From Ligilactobacillus sp900765635 (lineage in GTDB: Bacteria > Bacillota > Bacilli > Lactobacillales > Lactobacillaceae): 64,000 bases of DNA. Each line of letters begins with the position of its first letter. Position 1 is the first letter of the stretch. Shown piece by piece: positions 33,841 to 42,403 of this stretch. The notes beneath the pieces are model-generated. The model was not told the DNA's origin, did not search any database, and worked only from the letters and a program-made list of their open reading frames with translations. The position numbers were made by a program, and so were the translations under genes. The stretch covers positions 558,001 to 622,000 of the forward strand of contig NZ_CASCJC010000001.1 in NCBI RefSeq assembly GCF_949152225.1. Direction: 5' to 3'.

Positions 33841-34746
33841 TTATTTTGCAGTTAAATTGAGTGCTGGATTAGGAATATCAAAACCGGCATTGGTTAATTC
33901 TTGTAGGTAAGCAGCTAAAAAAGCGGCTTGAATTTTGACTTGTGCTCCATTTTTAGTATAAATAACAACCCGCATCGCCAAAGCGCCATTTCCTGTATCA
34001 ACTGTACCGATAATAACTGGTTCTTTAGTGATATTATCGCGATATTTAGGGACAAGTTTTTCATTTACAGCAGCCATAATGTCTTTCATAGCAGTTAAAT
34101 CCTTATTAGGATCAATTCTGACATCAATTAAAGCACGCATGTCGTTACGAGAAAGGTTGCTAACGATGGTGATATTTCGATTAGGAATGAAATGAAGTGT
34201 TCCATCGTAACCCAAAACTTGTGTAGTCCGTAATCCAACGGCGTGTACTGTCCCCTCAATCATACCGATTTTAACAGAGTCACCAACAGAAAATTGTTGC
34301 TCTAATAAGATAAAAAAGCCAGTTACCATGTCTGTTACAAAGCCTTGAGCCCCTAGACCTAACGCAACACTCATGATTCCTGCACCAGCTAAAAGTGTTC
34401 CAACAGGAACGCCCAAGATTGAAAGGATAGCATAAAAATAAAAGAATAAAACGGTGTAATGAAAAATGTTTTGTGACAAAGTATAGACAGTATCGATTCG
34501 GCCTTGGCTCCAATGTTTAGTTAATTTTCCTTTTTTGACAGCATTTTTAATCAATTTCTTACCCAGTGAATGAATTATAAAAAATAAAAATGAAACAACA
34601 ATAAGTGAAATAACAGTAGCGATTACTTTGCTAAGGGCTGCATCCCAGTCAATATTGGCAATATAATTTTTAAAAATGTTAGAATCCTTAGTGATTTGTG
34701 GTGCAAGAATAGGTGTTTTAGTAGTTAATAAGATTGATGCAAACAT
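33841..34746 (-). CDS. Small-conductance mechanosensitive channel (MscS family)
   Basis: 301 residues: three N-terminal membrane helices (about 35-60, 85-110, 115-150), a pore helix with the Gly/Ala pattern SVALGLGAQGFVTDMVTGFF, the conserved LEQQFSVGDSVKIG segment and a cytoplasmic alpha/beta cage. Protects cells from hypo-osmotic bursting. AAGGAG precedes the ATG. Similar to Bacillus YkuT. Transcribed alone. Confidence 0.9.
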   Translation of the reverse strand: MFASILLTTKTPILAPQITKDSNIFKNYIANIDWDAALSKVIATVISLIVVSFLFFIIHSLGKKLIKNAVKKGKLTKHWSQGRIDTVYTLSQNIFHYTVLFFYFYAILSILGVPVGTLLAGAGIMSVALGLGAQGFVTDMVTGFFILLEQQFSVGDSVKIGMIEGTVHAVGLRTTQVLGYDGTLHFIPNRNITIVSNLSRNDMRALIDVRIDPNKDLTAMKDIMAAVNEKLVPKYRDNITKEPVIIGTVDTGNGALAMRVVIYTKNGAQVKIQAAFLAAYLQELTNAGFDIPNPALNLTAK

Positions 34747-34876
34747 GTGTGACTCCTTAAGATTTTTGACTAATAATTTACTTTAATTATATAGAAAGGT
34801 GAATGTTTTAGGCAAGTAACTAGCAAGATGACTGAATAAAAAATATTTTTTGTGAACGGAAACAAGGTGTGCTTAC

Positions 34877-34905
34877 TTGCAGTTTTTCATTATGAATGAT
34901 ATGCT
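34877..34905 (+). promoter_or_regulatory. Promoter of the DUF948-YtxH pair
   Basis: TTGCAG (34877-34882), 17 bases, TATGCT (34900-34905); the ATG is at 34944. Confidence 0.6.
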
Positions 34906-34943
34906 TTAAGCAGACAGTATTTACAAATAGGAGGCACATTTGA

Positions 34944-35366
34944 ATGGAAATAACTTTTACCATGGGACAAGTTGCAGGCTTAATTGCGGCACTTGCATTT
35001 GTTGTGCTTGTCATTTTTGCAGTGCGTGTTTTGCTTAAATTAGCTCGAACATTTGGACAAATTAATGAATCAATTGAAATATTAACTAAAGATGCAGATG
35101 CACTTTCAAATGAAGTTGAACAACTTTTAAGCAAAACTAATACATTAATGGATGATGTTAATCAAAAGTCTAAGAAGGTTGATCCTTTGTTTGAAACTGT
35201 TGCACAGCTTAGTGAAAGTGTGTCTGATTTAAATCAAGCTAGTCGACAAATGGCGGGGAAACTTTCTGATTCTGCACAAGCAATGGGAAATGTCACCAAA
35301 GTTTCGACTGGATTAGCATTAGCTAAGGGAATTTGGAAATTTTATTCACGTAACAAAGAAAAATAA
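34944..35366 (+). CDS. DUF948 domain protein
   Basis: 140 residues: one N-terminal membrane helix (about 8-32) and a long amphipathic coiled-coil region with methyl-accepting-protein-like heptads, as in DUF948 proteins such as YtxG. Usually found with a YtxH-like gene and pepQ/ccpA in lactobacilli, a general-stress pair in Bacillus. AGGAGG precedes the ATG. Molecular role unknown. Confidence 0.85.
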   Translation: MEITFTMGQVAGLIAALAFVVLVIFAVRVLLKLARTFGQINESIEILTKDADALSNEVEQLLSKTNTLMDDVNQKSKKVDPLFETVAQLSESVSDLNQASRQMAGKLSDSAQAMGNVTKVSTGLALAKGIWKFYSRNKEK

Positions 35367-35394
35367 TGGGTAAATAAATCGAGGAGGAAAAAAG

Positions 35395-35880
35395 ATGAAA
35401 AAAACGTTTCTATTAGGCTTAGGTGCAGCTAGCGCCGTTGCGTTTATTGCTTCGATGAAATTGACAGAAGAACAAAAAGATAAGATTGCGATGAAAGTTG
35501 ATGAAATGTTACTTGATGGTCGAGATACAATCTTAAAATATGACCGTTATGCGCGTAACTTCTTTAACGAAATGACTGCTGGCGTAGATGTTGAAGAAGA
35601 AATGGGAAATTTAAAAACTAAATTAAGTGATAAAGCAGATGAATTAAGAGAAGGACAAGTTGTTAGTGAAGCTTTAACATCTTTAAAAAAGGCAACTGCT
35701 GACTTAAAAGATTACATCACTCAAACTAAAGAAGATATCGATGCAGTCAAAGATAGTGCTGAAATAGCACAAATGCAAGATGATATCGTTATCGATGGTC
35801 GTTCAGCTTTTGGTGAAGCTAAAGCGACAGCTGAGTTTGAAAGTGATCATCCAACTGAAACATTTTATCCTAAAAATTAA
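35395..35880 (+). CDS. YtxH-like protein
   Basis: 161 residues with a short N-terminal hydrophobic segment (LGLGAASAVAFIASMK) followed by a charged, helical, coiled-coil-prone body rich in Lys, Asp and Glu. Resembles YtxH general-stress proteins. Cotranscribed with the DUF948 gene 28 bases upstream. IS copy 2 begins nine bases after the stop codon, so any native terminator has been displaced. Function unknown. Confidence 0.78.
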   Translation: MKKTFLLGLGAASAVAFIASMKLTEEQKDKIAMKVDEMLLDGRDTILKYDRYARNFFNEMTAGVDVEEEMGNLKTKLSDKADELREGQVVSEALTSLKKATADLKDYITQTKEDIDAVKDSAEIAQMQDDIVIDGRSAFGEAKATAEFESDHPTETFYPKN

Positions 35881-35889
35881 TTGATAATA

Positions 35890-37406
35890 GGGGCTGGGAA
35901 AAAAGCACCAGTCTGAACATAAAAATAGCTGATTGAATTTCTAAAAATGAAATTTGATCAGCTATTTTTCTATTATGTCTATTTTTGGTTCGTTTTTTTA
36001 GGGATTTTATCCCTCTTTTTTGGAATGAATGCCATAATTTTGATATATTAATCGCCAGAAGCAATAATCTTAGTTCATTTCGAACTGCTTTTTCACCTCT
36101 AACATGAACTCGGCGCACGCCAAAATTGCCTTTCATATCTCCGAAAATTGTTTCAACATCTGTTCGTCTTCTTGGGTAGATAGTTGAACCTTTTTCGCTA
36201 GAAAGGTTTTCTTTAGCTTTATGTTTTAAATATTCCCAGTTTAAGTTTATTGATTTGGTCCGTTGTTGGCTCTTTTGAGTTTTCGCTAATTGTTCTAATT
36301 TCTTTGTCGCTTGAAATTTATCAGCTACGTAGACTTTAAAATCTCGTTTAACCCCATATTATCCACACGAGAACTATATCTTTGGAACTTAAATACGACT
36401 CCATCAGGGTCTGTATAATAATCATCTTTATCGTAATATGTCCAATTGTTAATATTTTGTGGATCTCTTTGGTATTTACGATTCTGTTCTTTTTGATACG
36501 TTCCGTAAGGAATCAATGGAATCTTTTCAAACTTGTCAATAACTGCTTGATAATTGGTTTCACTGCCATAGCCTGTATCCGCAACAATGTATTTAAATAA
36601 ATCCAAATTAGAAAAAAACTTCAAAAAAGGTACTAACGTTCGTGTATCCGTTGGATTAGGGAAGATATCATAGTGCAAAACAAAGCGACCACTGGTCGCA
36701 ATTTGTAAATTATAAGCAGGTTTTAATTGACCATTTTGCATGTGGTCTTCTTTTAATCGCATAAAAGTAGCGACAGTATCTGTTTTCGAGAAACTATTGC
36801 GATCTTTGAAAATTTCTCTATCACGTTCATACTTCACTTTTCTAGGAAGAAAATCTTCTTTCAATTTACGTTTGATACTCTTTAATTTACGACGAACACG
36901 TTTGCTTTTTGAATCGCCTTTTTAACCTTAGGTTTGGCTTCAATTTCTTTTTCCAACTCAACTAGTTTAATATCAGTTTTTTTGATAAGTTCTTTTATTG
37001 CATCACTAGAACCTAACATATCATTTTGAGATAAAAGTAGGGTAAATAGAACAAAAGCTTTTTGAATAATCTTTTTAGCATGATCACTAGAACGAAAATT
37101 ATTGATAGTTTTATAGCTAATGAGAGTATTACCACTTAACCACATCATAGGAAGGTAATACTGATTTAATTTAGCAATCTTTCTGTCAGAAAAAACAGCT
37201 TCATGGTAAGCAAAAAGCATCATTTTTAGTAGCATAGCCGGATGAAAAGCAGGCCGACCGGTATGTGAAGTTTCTTCTAAAAGAATATTAAGTGAAATTG
37301 AGTCCACGAAGTGGCTGATTAAAACTGCAATATGGTCAGATGGTAATTTTAATGAATAAGTAGTAATATCTAATTCTAGTTCAGATGTGTTATAATTCTT
37401 GTACAT
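35890..37406 (-). pseudogene. IS1182-family transposase, copy 2, broken
   Basis: Starts at ATG 37406. Lesions: an in-frame 60-codon deletion joining two CTAACATATC repeats (remaining copy 37013-37022); a lost A in the run at 36919-36923 that shifts the frame after KPKVKK; a lost T at 36358-36360 (CATATTATCC) that shifts the frame after SSRVD. The C-terminal frame runs past the left end of the element and stops in flanking DNA at 35870. Confidence 0.85.
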
Positions 37407-37534
37407 GGTTAACCTCTCCTTTATTGGTTTTGTTCAACTTAATATTAGCAAGAGATTAGCCATAAGAAAAGGCCCACGCCAAATTTTTTGACGTGAGCCT
37501 TTTTTCTATTGAAGCTGAGTTTTTTCCCAGCCCC
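35890..37534 (-). mobile_element. IS1182-like insertion sequence, copy 2 (internally deleted)
   Basis: 1645 bases with the best-preserved ends: GGGGCTGGGAAAAAA at the left and its inverse TTTTTTCCCAGCCCC at the right. Same hairpin near the right end (37467-37505) as the other copies. It has inserted between the convergent ytxH and pepQ genes, damaging neither. No clear target duplication. About 180 bases are missing internally. Confidence 0.85.
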
Positions 37535-37539
37535 AAATA

Positions 37540-38643
37540 CTACTTAACGGGTAAGATTTGTAATTCTTTAGGGGTATGCGTGAATGGTTGGGCACCATCC
37601 TTAGTGACATAAACACAATCTTCAATGCGCACCCCTGCAACACCTGGGATGTAAATTCCTGGTTCAATTGAAAAGCACATACCTGGTTCAAGCATCATAT
37701 CATTGCCCTCCATAATTGAAGGAAACTCGTGTTCACTTTGCCCCATACCATGGCCTAGACGATGAATGAAGTACTCACCATAACCAGCTTTGGTAATGAT
37801 ATCACGTGCAATCTTATCTAATTGAGCAGCTGTCATACCAGGTTTTACACTTGCTTGAGCGGTTAATTGGGCTTCTAGACAAACGTCATAGATTTCTTTA
37901 GTTTTAGCATCAATTTCACCAAAAGCAACTGTTCTAGAAGCATCAGAGATATAGCCATTATAAACAACACCTAAATCAAAAAGGCAAAGTTTATTTGGCG
38001 CGATTAGATCTTTTTTGGGAGCACCATGTGGATCTGCAGCATTTGCACCACTTTGAATAATGGTATCAAAGCTCATATGCATGATTCCTTGTTTTTTTAA
38101 TTCATATTCGATTTCAGCTACAACATCTTGTTCGGTTCTATTTTTAGCTAAGGCTTGAAAACCAATTTCAAAGGCAACATCGGCCCATTTACCGGCAGTC
38201 TTTAAAATTTCGATTTCTTCAGGTGTTTTGTAAAGTTTTTCGTGTTCGATAAAAGGTGTTAGATCGCCAATAAATTCTGCTTTAGGATAGACTGATTTAA
38301 TAGCTTCATAGCGACTAACTGTCAAATTACCTTTTTCAATTGCCCATTTATGCGGATTATGAATTCTTTTTTCAATATGTCCCTTGATAAGTTCAAAAGG
38401 ATTTTCATGATCTAAATAACCGTAAACTGGATATTTCCAGCCGCTTTCCTTGACAGCTTCCACCTCTAAAGCAGGTGCGAAAATAAAAGGATCTTGATCT
38501 TTAAAAATAAATAAAGCTAAGACGCGTTCGATTGGATCACTTCCAAATCCAGTAAAGTATTGAATATTTTTGAAATCACTGACATATGCTAAATCATAAT
38601 CATTAGTGTTTAGCCAGTTTTGAACGGCAGTAATGTGTGACAT
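37540..38643 (-). CDS. pepQ: Xaa-Pro dipeptidase PepQ
   Basis: M24 metallopeptidase cleaving X-Pro dipeptides, part of casein/peptide use. 367 residues. Two-metal ligands: the two Asp in FDLGVVYNGYISDAS, His in HRLGHGMGQSEHEFP, Glu in SIEPGIYIPG and Glu in VRIEDCVYV. AAGGAG before the ATG. Divergent from ccpA, as in many lactobacilli; the shared intergenic region carries a cre-like site. Confidence 0.95.
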   Translation of the reverse strand: MSHITAVQNWLNTNDYDLAYVSDFKNIQYFTGFGSDPIERVLALFIFKDQDPFIFAPALEVEAVKESGWKYPVYGYLDHENPFELIKGHIEKRIHNPHKWAIEKGNLTVSRYEAIKSVYPKAEFIGDLTPFIEHEKLYKTPEEIEILKTAGKWADVAFEIGFQALAKNRTEQDVVAEIEYELKKQGIMHMSFDTIIQSGANAADPHGAPKKDLIAPNKLCLFDLGVVYNGYISDASRTVAFGEIDAKTKEIYDVCLEAQLTAQASVKPGMTAAQLDKIARDIITKAGYGEYFIHRLGHGMGQSEHEFPSIMEGNDMMLEPGMCFSIEPGIYIPGVAGVRIEDCVYVTKDGAQPFTHTPKELQILPVK

Positions 38644-38757
38644 AAAATCACTCCTTAAATAACAGTTTGAAACAAGCTAATTATACCACTTTAAAAATGA
38701 AAATAAATAAGATAAGCTAAATTGAAAGTGTTATGAAAATAAAAACTAAAAAAAGCT

Positions 38758-38772
38758 TTGAAACGCTTGCAA
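38758..38772. promoter_or_regulatory. cre-like site between pepQ and ccpA
   Basis: The minus strand reads TTGCAAGCGTTTCAA: the first nine bases match WTGNAARCG perfectly, the far half less so. CcpA probably binds here to control itself and pepQ. Confidence 0.55.
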
Positions 38773-38852
38773 TTTTTGGAAAAGTCTGCTAAATTAATAT
38801 CGTTATGTAAAAAAGAAATGAAAATACCAAAAAATGAAAGGAAGATTTTTTC

Positions 38853-39854
38853 ATGGAAAAACAAACAATTACAATCTATGATGTTGCTAGAGAAGCGGCT
38901 GTATCGATGGCAACAGTTTCACGAGTTGTTAATGGTAATCCTAACGTTAAACCAGCAACGCGTAAAAAAGTTTTAGAAGTTATTGAAAAATTAGATTATC
39001 GCCCAAATGCTGTGGCACGTGGCTTGGCAAGTAAGAAAACAACAACGGTTGGGGTAATTATTCCAGATGTAACTAACTTTTATTTTTCTTCTTTAGCTCG
39101 TGGTATCGATGATGTGGCAACAATGTACAAATATAACATCATCTTAGCTAATTCAGACGGCAATAGCCAAAAAGAAATTCAAGTTCTTAATACTTTGTTA
39201 GCAAAGCAAGTTGATGGAATTATCTTTATGGGAAATAATTTGACAGATGAATTGCGAGCTCAGTTTAATCGTGCTAAGACACCGATTGTTTTAGCTGGTT
39301 CTGTTGATCAAAAAAATGAAGTTGAAAGTGTGCATATCGATTATGTCGCAGCGGTTGAAGAAGCTATTACTGATTTAATCAATCATGGAAATCAACGAAT
39401 TGCGTTTATTTCAGGTCCAATGACTGATCCAATTAACAGTGAATATCGTTTACAAGGCTATAAGAATGTCTTGGCAAAACATGGGATTGAATATGATCCA
39501 GAATTAGTTTTTGAAACAGACTACAGTTATCGTGCAGGTGAAGTGTTATGGCCAGCATTGGCTTCCGCTAAGGCAACTGCTGCATTTGTGGGTGATGATG
39601 AATTAGCTGCAGGCGTGTTAAATGGAGCTCAAGATGCCGGTGTGAAAGTTCCAGAAGAATTTGAAGTTGTGACAAGTAATAACTCTAAGTTAACAGAAAT
39701 TGTTCGCCCACAATTGTCTTCTATTACCCAACCTTTATATGATATTGGTGCGGTTGCAATGCGTTTCTTGACCAAGATGATGAACAAAGAAGAATTGACT
39801 GAAAAGACAATTCAATTACCTTACGGCTACATTAAACGTTCTTCTACTAAATAA
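38853..39854 (+). CDS. ccpA: Catabolite control protein A
   Basis: LacI/GalR-family global regulator of carbon catabolite repression; binds cre sites with HPr-Ser46-P. 333 residues. HTH and hinge: TIYDVAREAAVSMATVSRVV and DYRPNAVARGLASKKT; effector-core segments TVGVIIPDVTNFYFSSLARG and VVTSNNSKLTEIVRPQLSS are typical of CcpA. The kinase that makes its cofactor (hprK) is also in the window. AAAGGAAG before the ATG. Confidence 0.95.
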   Translation: MEKQTITIYDVAREAAVSMATVSRVVNGNPNVKPATRKKVLEVIEKLDYRPNAVARGLASKKTTTVGVIIPDVTNFYFSSLARGIDDVATMYKYNIILANSDGNSQKEIQVLNTLLAKQVDGIIFMGNNLTDELRAQFNRAKTPIVLAGSVDQKNEVESVHIDYVAAVEEAITDLINHGNQRIAFISGPMTDPINSEYRLQGYKNVLAKHGIEYDPELVFETDYSYRAGEVLWPALASAKATAAFVGDDELAAGVLNGAQDAGVKVPEEFEVVTSNNSKLTEIVRPQLSSITQPLYDIGAVAMRFLTKMMNKEELTEKTIQLPYGYIKRSSTK

Positions 39855-39859
39855 AGAAT

Positions 39860-39894
39860 TAAAGGCAAGATGCTAAAAGGTATCTTGCCTTTTT
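39860..39894 (+). terminator. ccpA terminator
   Basis: AAAGGCAAGAT (39860-39870) and ATCTTGCCTTT (39881-39891) with a T run. Confidence 0.88.
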
Positions 39895-39922
39895 GAAAAC
39901 TTTTGAAATAGGATTAGATTTT

Positions 39923-40435
39923 ATGAAAAAATGTCATTTACGCCAAGTACTTTTTTTAAGTTTAGCATTTTTGATCATGCTTATTTTATTTATTAGTTCT
40001 TCGATGACCTATGAACAACAGACATCAGTTCCTTTTTTAGAAAAATATTTAGCCAACCAACCTTTTAAAGAAACCTTGAGTTGGATCCATTTTAAATATG
40101 CGACAGGTGAAGTAAGTATTTCTAGTTTAGGATACTATAAGTTTGTTGAATTTTTTATTCGTAAAGGAGCACATTTTGGAACATATTTTTTAATGGGATT
40201 ATTTTTGTATTTAGGCTTACCTTATAAGCTTAAATGGCGTGTTATTTTGGTAGTTTTGGGGGCATTTTTTTATGCTAGCTTTGACGAATTTCATCAAATG
40301 CTAACTGGTGGACGGACTCCTTTATTTCAAGATGTCATGTTAGATACATTTGGTGCTATTGTTGGTATTTTAATAGCATTACTTTGTCGATATATTTTTT
40401 GTTCAAAAAAAGTTGCTAAAAAGCAAAGCATTTGA
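39923..40435 (+). CDS. VanZ family membrane protein
   Basis: 170 residues from ATG 39923; a frame open from 39893 starts in the terminator stem and is rejected. Four helices. VanZ-like signatures FIRKGAHFGTYFLMGLFLYL and FDEFHQMLTGGRTPLFQDVM are clear. Named after teicoplanin resistance VanZ, but most members have no shown role in resistance. Overlaps nothing; yebC follows 59 bases later. Confidence 0.87.
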   Translation: MKKCHLRQVLFLSLAFLIMLILFISSSMTYEQQTSVPFLEKYLANQPFKETLSWIHFKYATGEVSISSLGYYKFVEFFIRKGAHFGTYFLMGLFLYLGLPYKLKWRVILVVLGAFFYASFDEFHQMLTGGRTPLFQDVMLDTFGAIVGILIALLCRYIFCSKKVAKKQSI

Positions 40436-40494
40436 TAGTATTTATAGTGGCTAACCGCCAAAATTTCAATTACATTCGGAAAGAGGTATTAGAA

Positions 40495-41226
40495 ATGTCA
40501 GGACATTCAAAATGGCATAACATCCAAGGCCGCAAAAACGCCCAAGATGCAAAACGTGGAAAGATTTTCCAAAAAATATCACGAGAAATCTATATGGCTG
40601 CAAAGAGTGGTGGTCCTGACCCAAACTCTAATCCACAATTACGTTTGGTGATGGATAAAGCTCGTGCAGCAAACATGCCTAAAGATAATATTAAGCGTGC
40701 TTTAGACAAAGCAACGGGTGCTGGCGGTGCAGATTACGAAGAAATTACGTATGAAGGTTATGGACCAGCAGGTGTCGCAATTTTAGTGCATGCTTTAACA
40801 GATAACCGCAATAGAACAGCATCTGCAGTTCGTACAGACTTTAACCGTAATGGTGGTAACTTAGGTGAAACCGGATCAGTAAGTTTCATGTTTGATCGCA
40901 AAGGTTATATTGCTATTGCACGTGAAGACTTAGAAGTTGATGAAGATACAATGTTTGAAGATGTAATCAACGCTGGTGGTGAAGATTTACAAAGTGATGA
41001 AGAAGTTTTTGAAATTTATACCGATCCAAAAGCTTTTGAAGAAGTCCGCGATGAATTACAAAAGAAATATGAATTAGCAACAGCTGAAATTACAATGGTG
41101 CCACAAAACACTGTACCGGTTCCAGCTGACAAAGTAGAACAATTGCAACGTTTAATCGATCGTCTAGAAGACGAAGATGATGTGGCTGAAGTCTTTACAT
41201 CTGCTGAATTTCCAGATGAAGAATAA
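40495..41226 (+). CDS. YebC/PmpR family regulator
   Basis: 243 residues from ATG 40495 (AAAGAGG upstream; MSGHSKWHNIQGRK is the invariant start). The upstream in-frame extension to 40432 is not part of the family. Segments AANMPKDNIKRALDK, YEGYGPAGVAILV and NGGNLGETGSVSFMF are conserved. Family members are described as DNA-binding regulators and, more recently, as helping ribosomes through proline-rich stretches. Confidence 0.93.
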   Translation: MSGHSKWHNIQGRKNAQDAKRGKIFQKISREIYMAAKSGGPDPNSNPQLRLVMDKARAANMPKDNIKRALDKATGAGGADYEEITYEGYGPAGVAILVHALTDNRNRTASAVRTDFNRNGGNLGETGSVSFMFDRKGYIAIAREDLEVDEDTMFEDVINAGGEDLQSDEEVFEIYTDPKAFEEVRDELQKKYELATAEITMVPQNTVPVPADKVEQLQRLIDRLEDEDDVAEVFTSAEFPDEE

Positions 41227-41233
41227 GAAAGCT

Positions 41234-41262
41234 AAACACCAAGCAGCTAGTGCTTGGTGTTT
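41234..41262 (+). terminator. yebC terminator
   Basis: A perfect 12-base-pair stem (AAACACCAAGCA / TGCTTGGTGTTT) with a 5-base loop, then ATTTGTT. Confidence 0.8.
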
Positions 41263-41347
41263 ATTTGTTATTGGGTGTAGCTTTGAAACCAAAGATATTA
41301 TAAAATAAAAAAGATAGCATTGAAGAATTAGGAGGAAAATATCCACT

Positions 41348-42259
41348 ATGACAAATAAAGTAACAGTTTTGGGTAGCTTGAATGTAGATACTATTTTACA
41401 AATTACGCGGTTGCCAAAGCCAGGTGAAACGATGCAGATGCATAATAAACAAAATGCCGGTGGTGGTAAAGGAGCAAACCAAGCAATTTCTGCGGCTAGA
41501 TCAGGAGCACAGACTTCTTTTGTGGGAAAAATTGGTGCTGATGAAAATGGCCAAATGATGAAAAGACTTTTAGCCGAATCAATGGTGGATATTAGTCAGG
41601 TTACTATTTCTGAAAAGGATACAGGGCAAGCCTTCATATTATTACAAGATAGCGGAGAAAACAGTATTTTAGTTTATGGTGGTGCTAACCATACTATTAC
41701 AGATGATGATGTTTATCAAGCAAAAGAACAAATTCAAGCAGCTGATTTTTTGATTGCCCAATTTGAAACACCAATTGAACAAACAATTACAGCATTTAAT
41801 TTAGCAAAACAAGCTCAAGTAACGACTATTTTGAATCCAGCTCCTGCTAAAGAAGCATCAGCACAACTCTTTAGTTTAGTTGATTTGATTACACCAAATG
41901 AAACAGAAGCTGAGTTGTTGACAGGAATTCATGTAACTGATGAAGAAAGTCAGCATCAAGCGGCATGTAAACTACAAGAGATGGGTGTTAAAAATGTTAT
42001 TATCACTTTAGGAAGTAAAGGAGCCTTTTATCGCTGTGGACAAACAGAAGGCTTTGTTAAAGCATTTAAAGTTGATGCAGTTGATACTACTGCGGCCGGG
42101 GATACATTTTTAGGTGCACTAGCTTCTCAATTACAACCAGACTTTAGCAATATTAAAGAAGCAATTCTTTATGCTAATAAGGCTTCATCATTAGCGGTTC
42201 AAAAGTTAGGTGCGATTCCTTCGATTCCAACATATCAACAAGTTAAAGATCAACTCTAA
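41348..42259 (+). CDS. rbsK: Ribokinase
   Basis: PfkB-family kinase phosphorylating D-ribose. 303 residues. N-terminal GSLNVDTILQITRLPKPGET and NAGGGKGANQAISAAR (PfkB signature 1), and DTTAAGDTFLGALASQL with the catalytic Asp (signature 2). Orphan: no rbsD, ribose transporter or repressor is adjacent, so the substrate could be another sugar. AGGAGG lies 13 bases before the ATG. Confidence 0.9.
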   Translation: MTNKVTVLGSLNVDTILQITRLPKPGETMQMHNKQNAGGGKGANQAISAARSGAQTSFVGKIGADENGQMMKRLLAESMVDISQVTISEKDTGQAFILLQDSGENSILVYGGANHTITDDDVYQAKEQIQAADFLIAQFETPIEQTITAFNLAKQAQVTTILNPAPAKEASAQLFSLVDLITPNETEAELLTGIHVTDEESQHQAACKLQEMGVKNVIITLGSKGAFYRCGQTEGFVKAFKVDAVDTTAAGDTFLGALASQLQPDFSNIKEAILYANKASSLAVQKLGAIPSIPTYQQVKDQL

Positions 42260-42265
42260 AGAAAC

Positions 42266-42343
42266 TCACCAAATTTTTTGTGAGGTTTAAAGATTAGTAT
42301 ATAGCTAATTTTTAAACGTTCATGGAAAATTTGGTGATTTTTT
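42266..42343 (+). terminator. Long-range terminator with alternative fold after rbsK
   Basis: TCACCAAATTTT (42266-42277) pairs with AAAATTTGGTGA (42326-42337), followed by seven T. The same left arm can instead pair locally as CTCAC/GTGAG. The enclosed loop holds its own hairpin (ATTAG ... CTAAT). It ends rbsK and may insulate the comG operon. Confidence 0.65.
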
Positions 42344-42373
42344 TATATAGAAAAAAATATAATTTCTTCTTTT

Positions 42374-42382
42374 CGTATTTAA
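42374..42382 (+). promoter_or_regulatory. Candidate competence-sigma -10 element of comGA
   Basis: CGTATTTAA, identical to the 9-mer before comFA, 21 bases before the comGA ATG and upstream of AAAGGAG. Confidence 0.5.
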
Positions 42383-42403
42383 TAGTTGAAAGGAGATGAG
42401 TAG

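Noticed and set aside
27617..37534. Composite transposon formed by IS copies 1 and 2
   Set aside because: The copies are in the same orientation with diverged ends and dead transposases, the genes between them are ordinary chromosomal ones and no target duplication was found.
39923..40435. Glycopeptide resistance by VanZ
   Set aside because: Only the VanZ fold is seen; no vanA/H/X/S/R genes, and most VanZ-like proteins are not linked to resistance.
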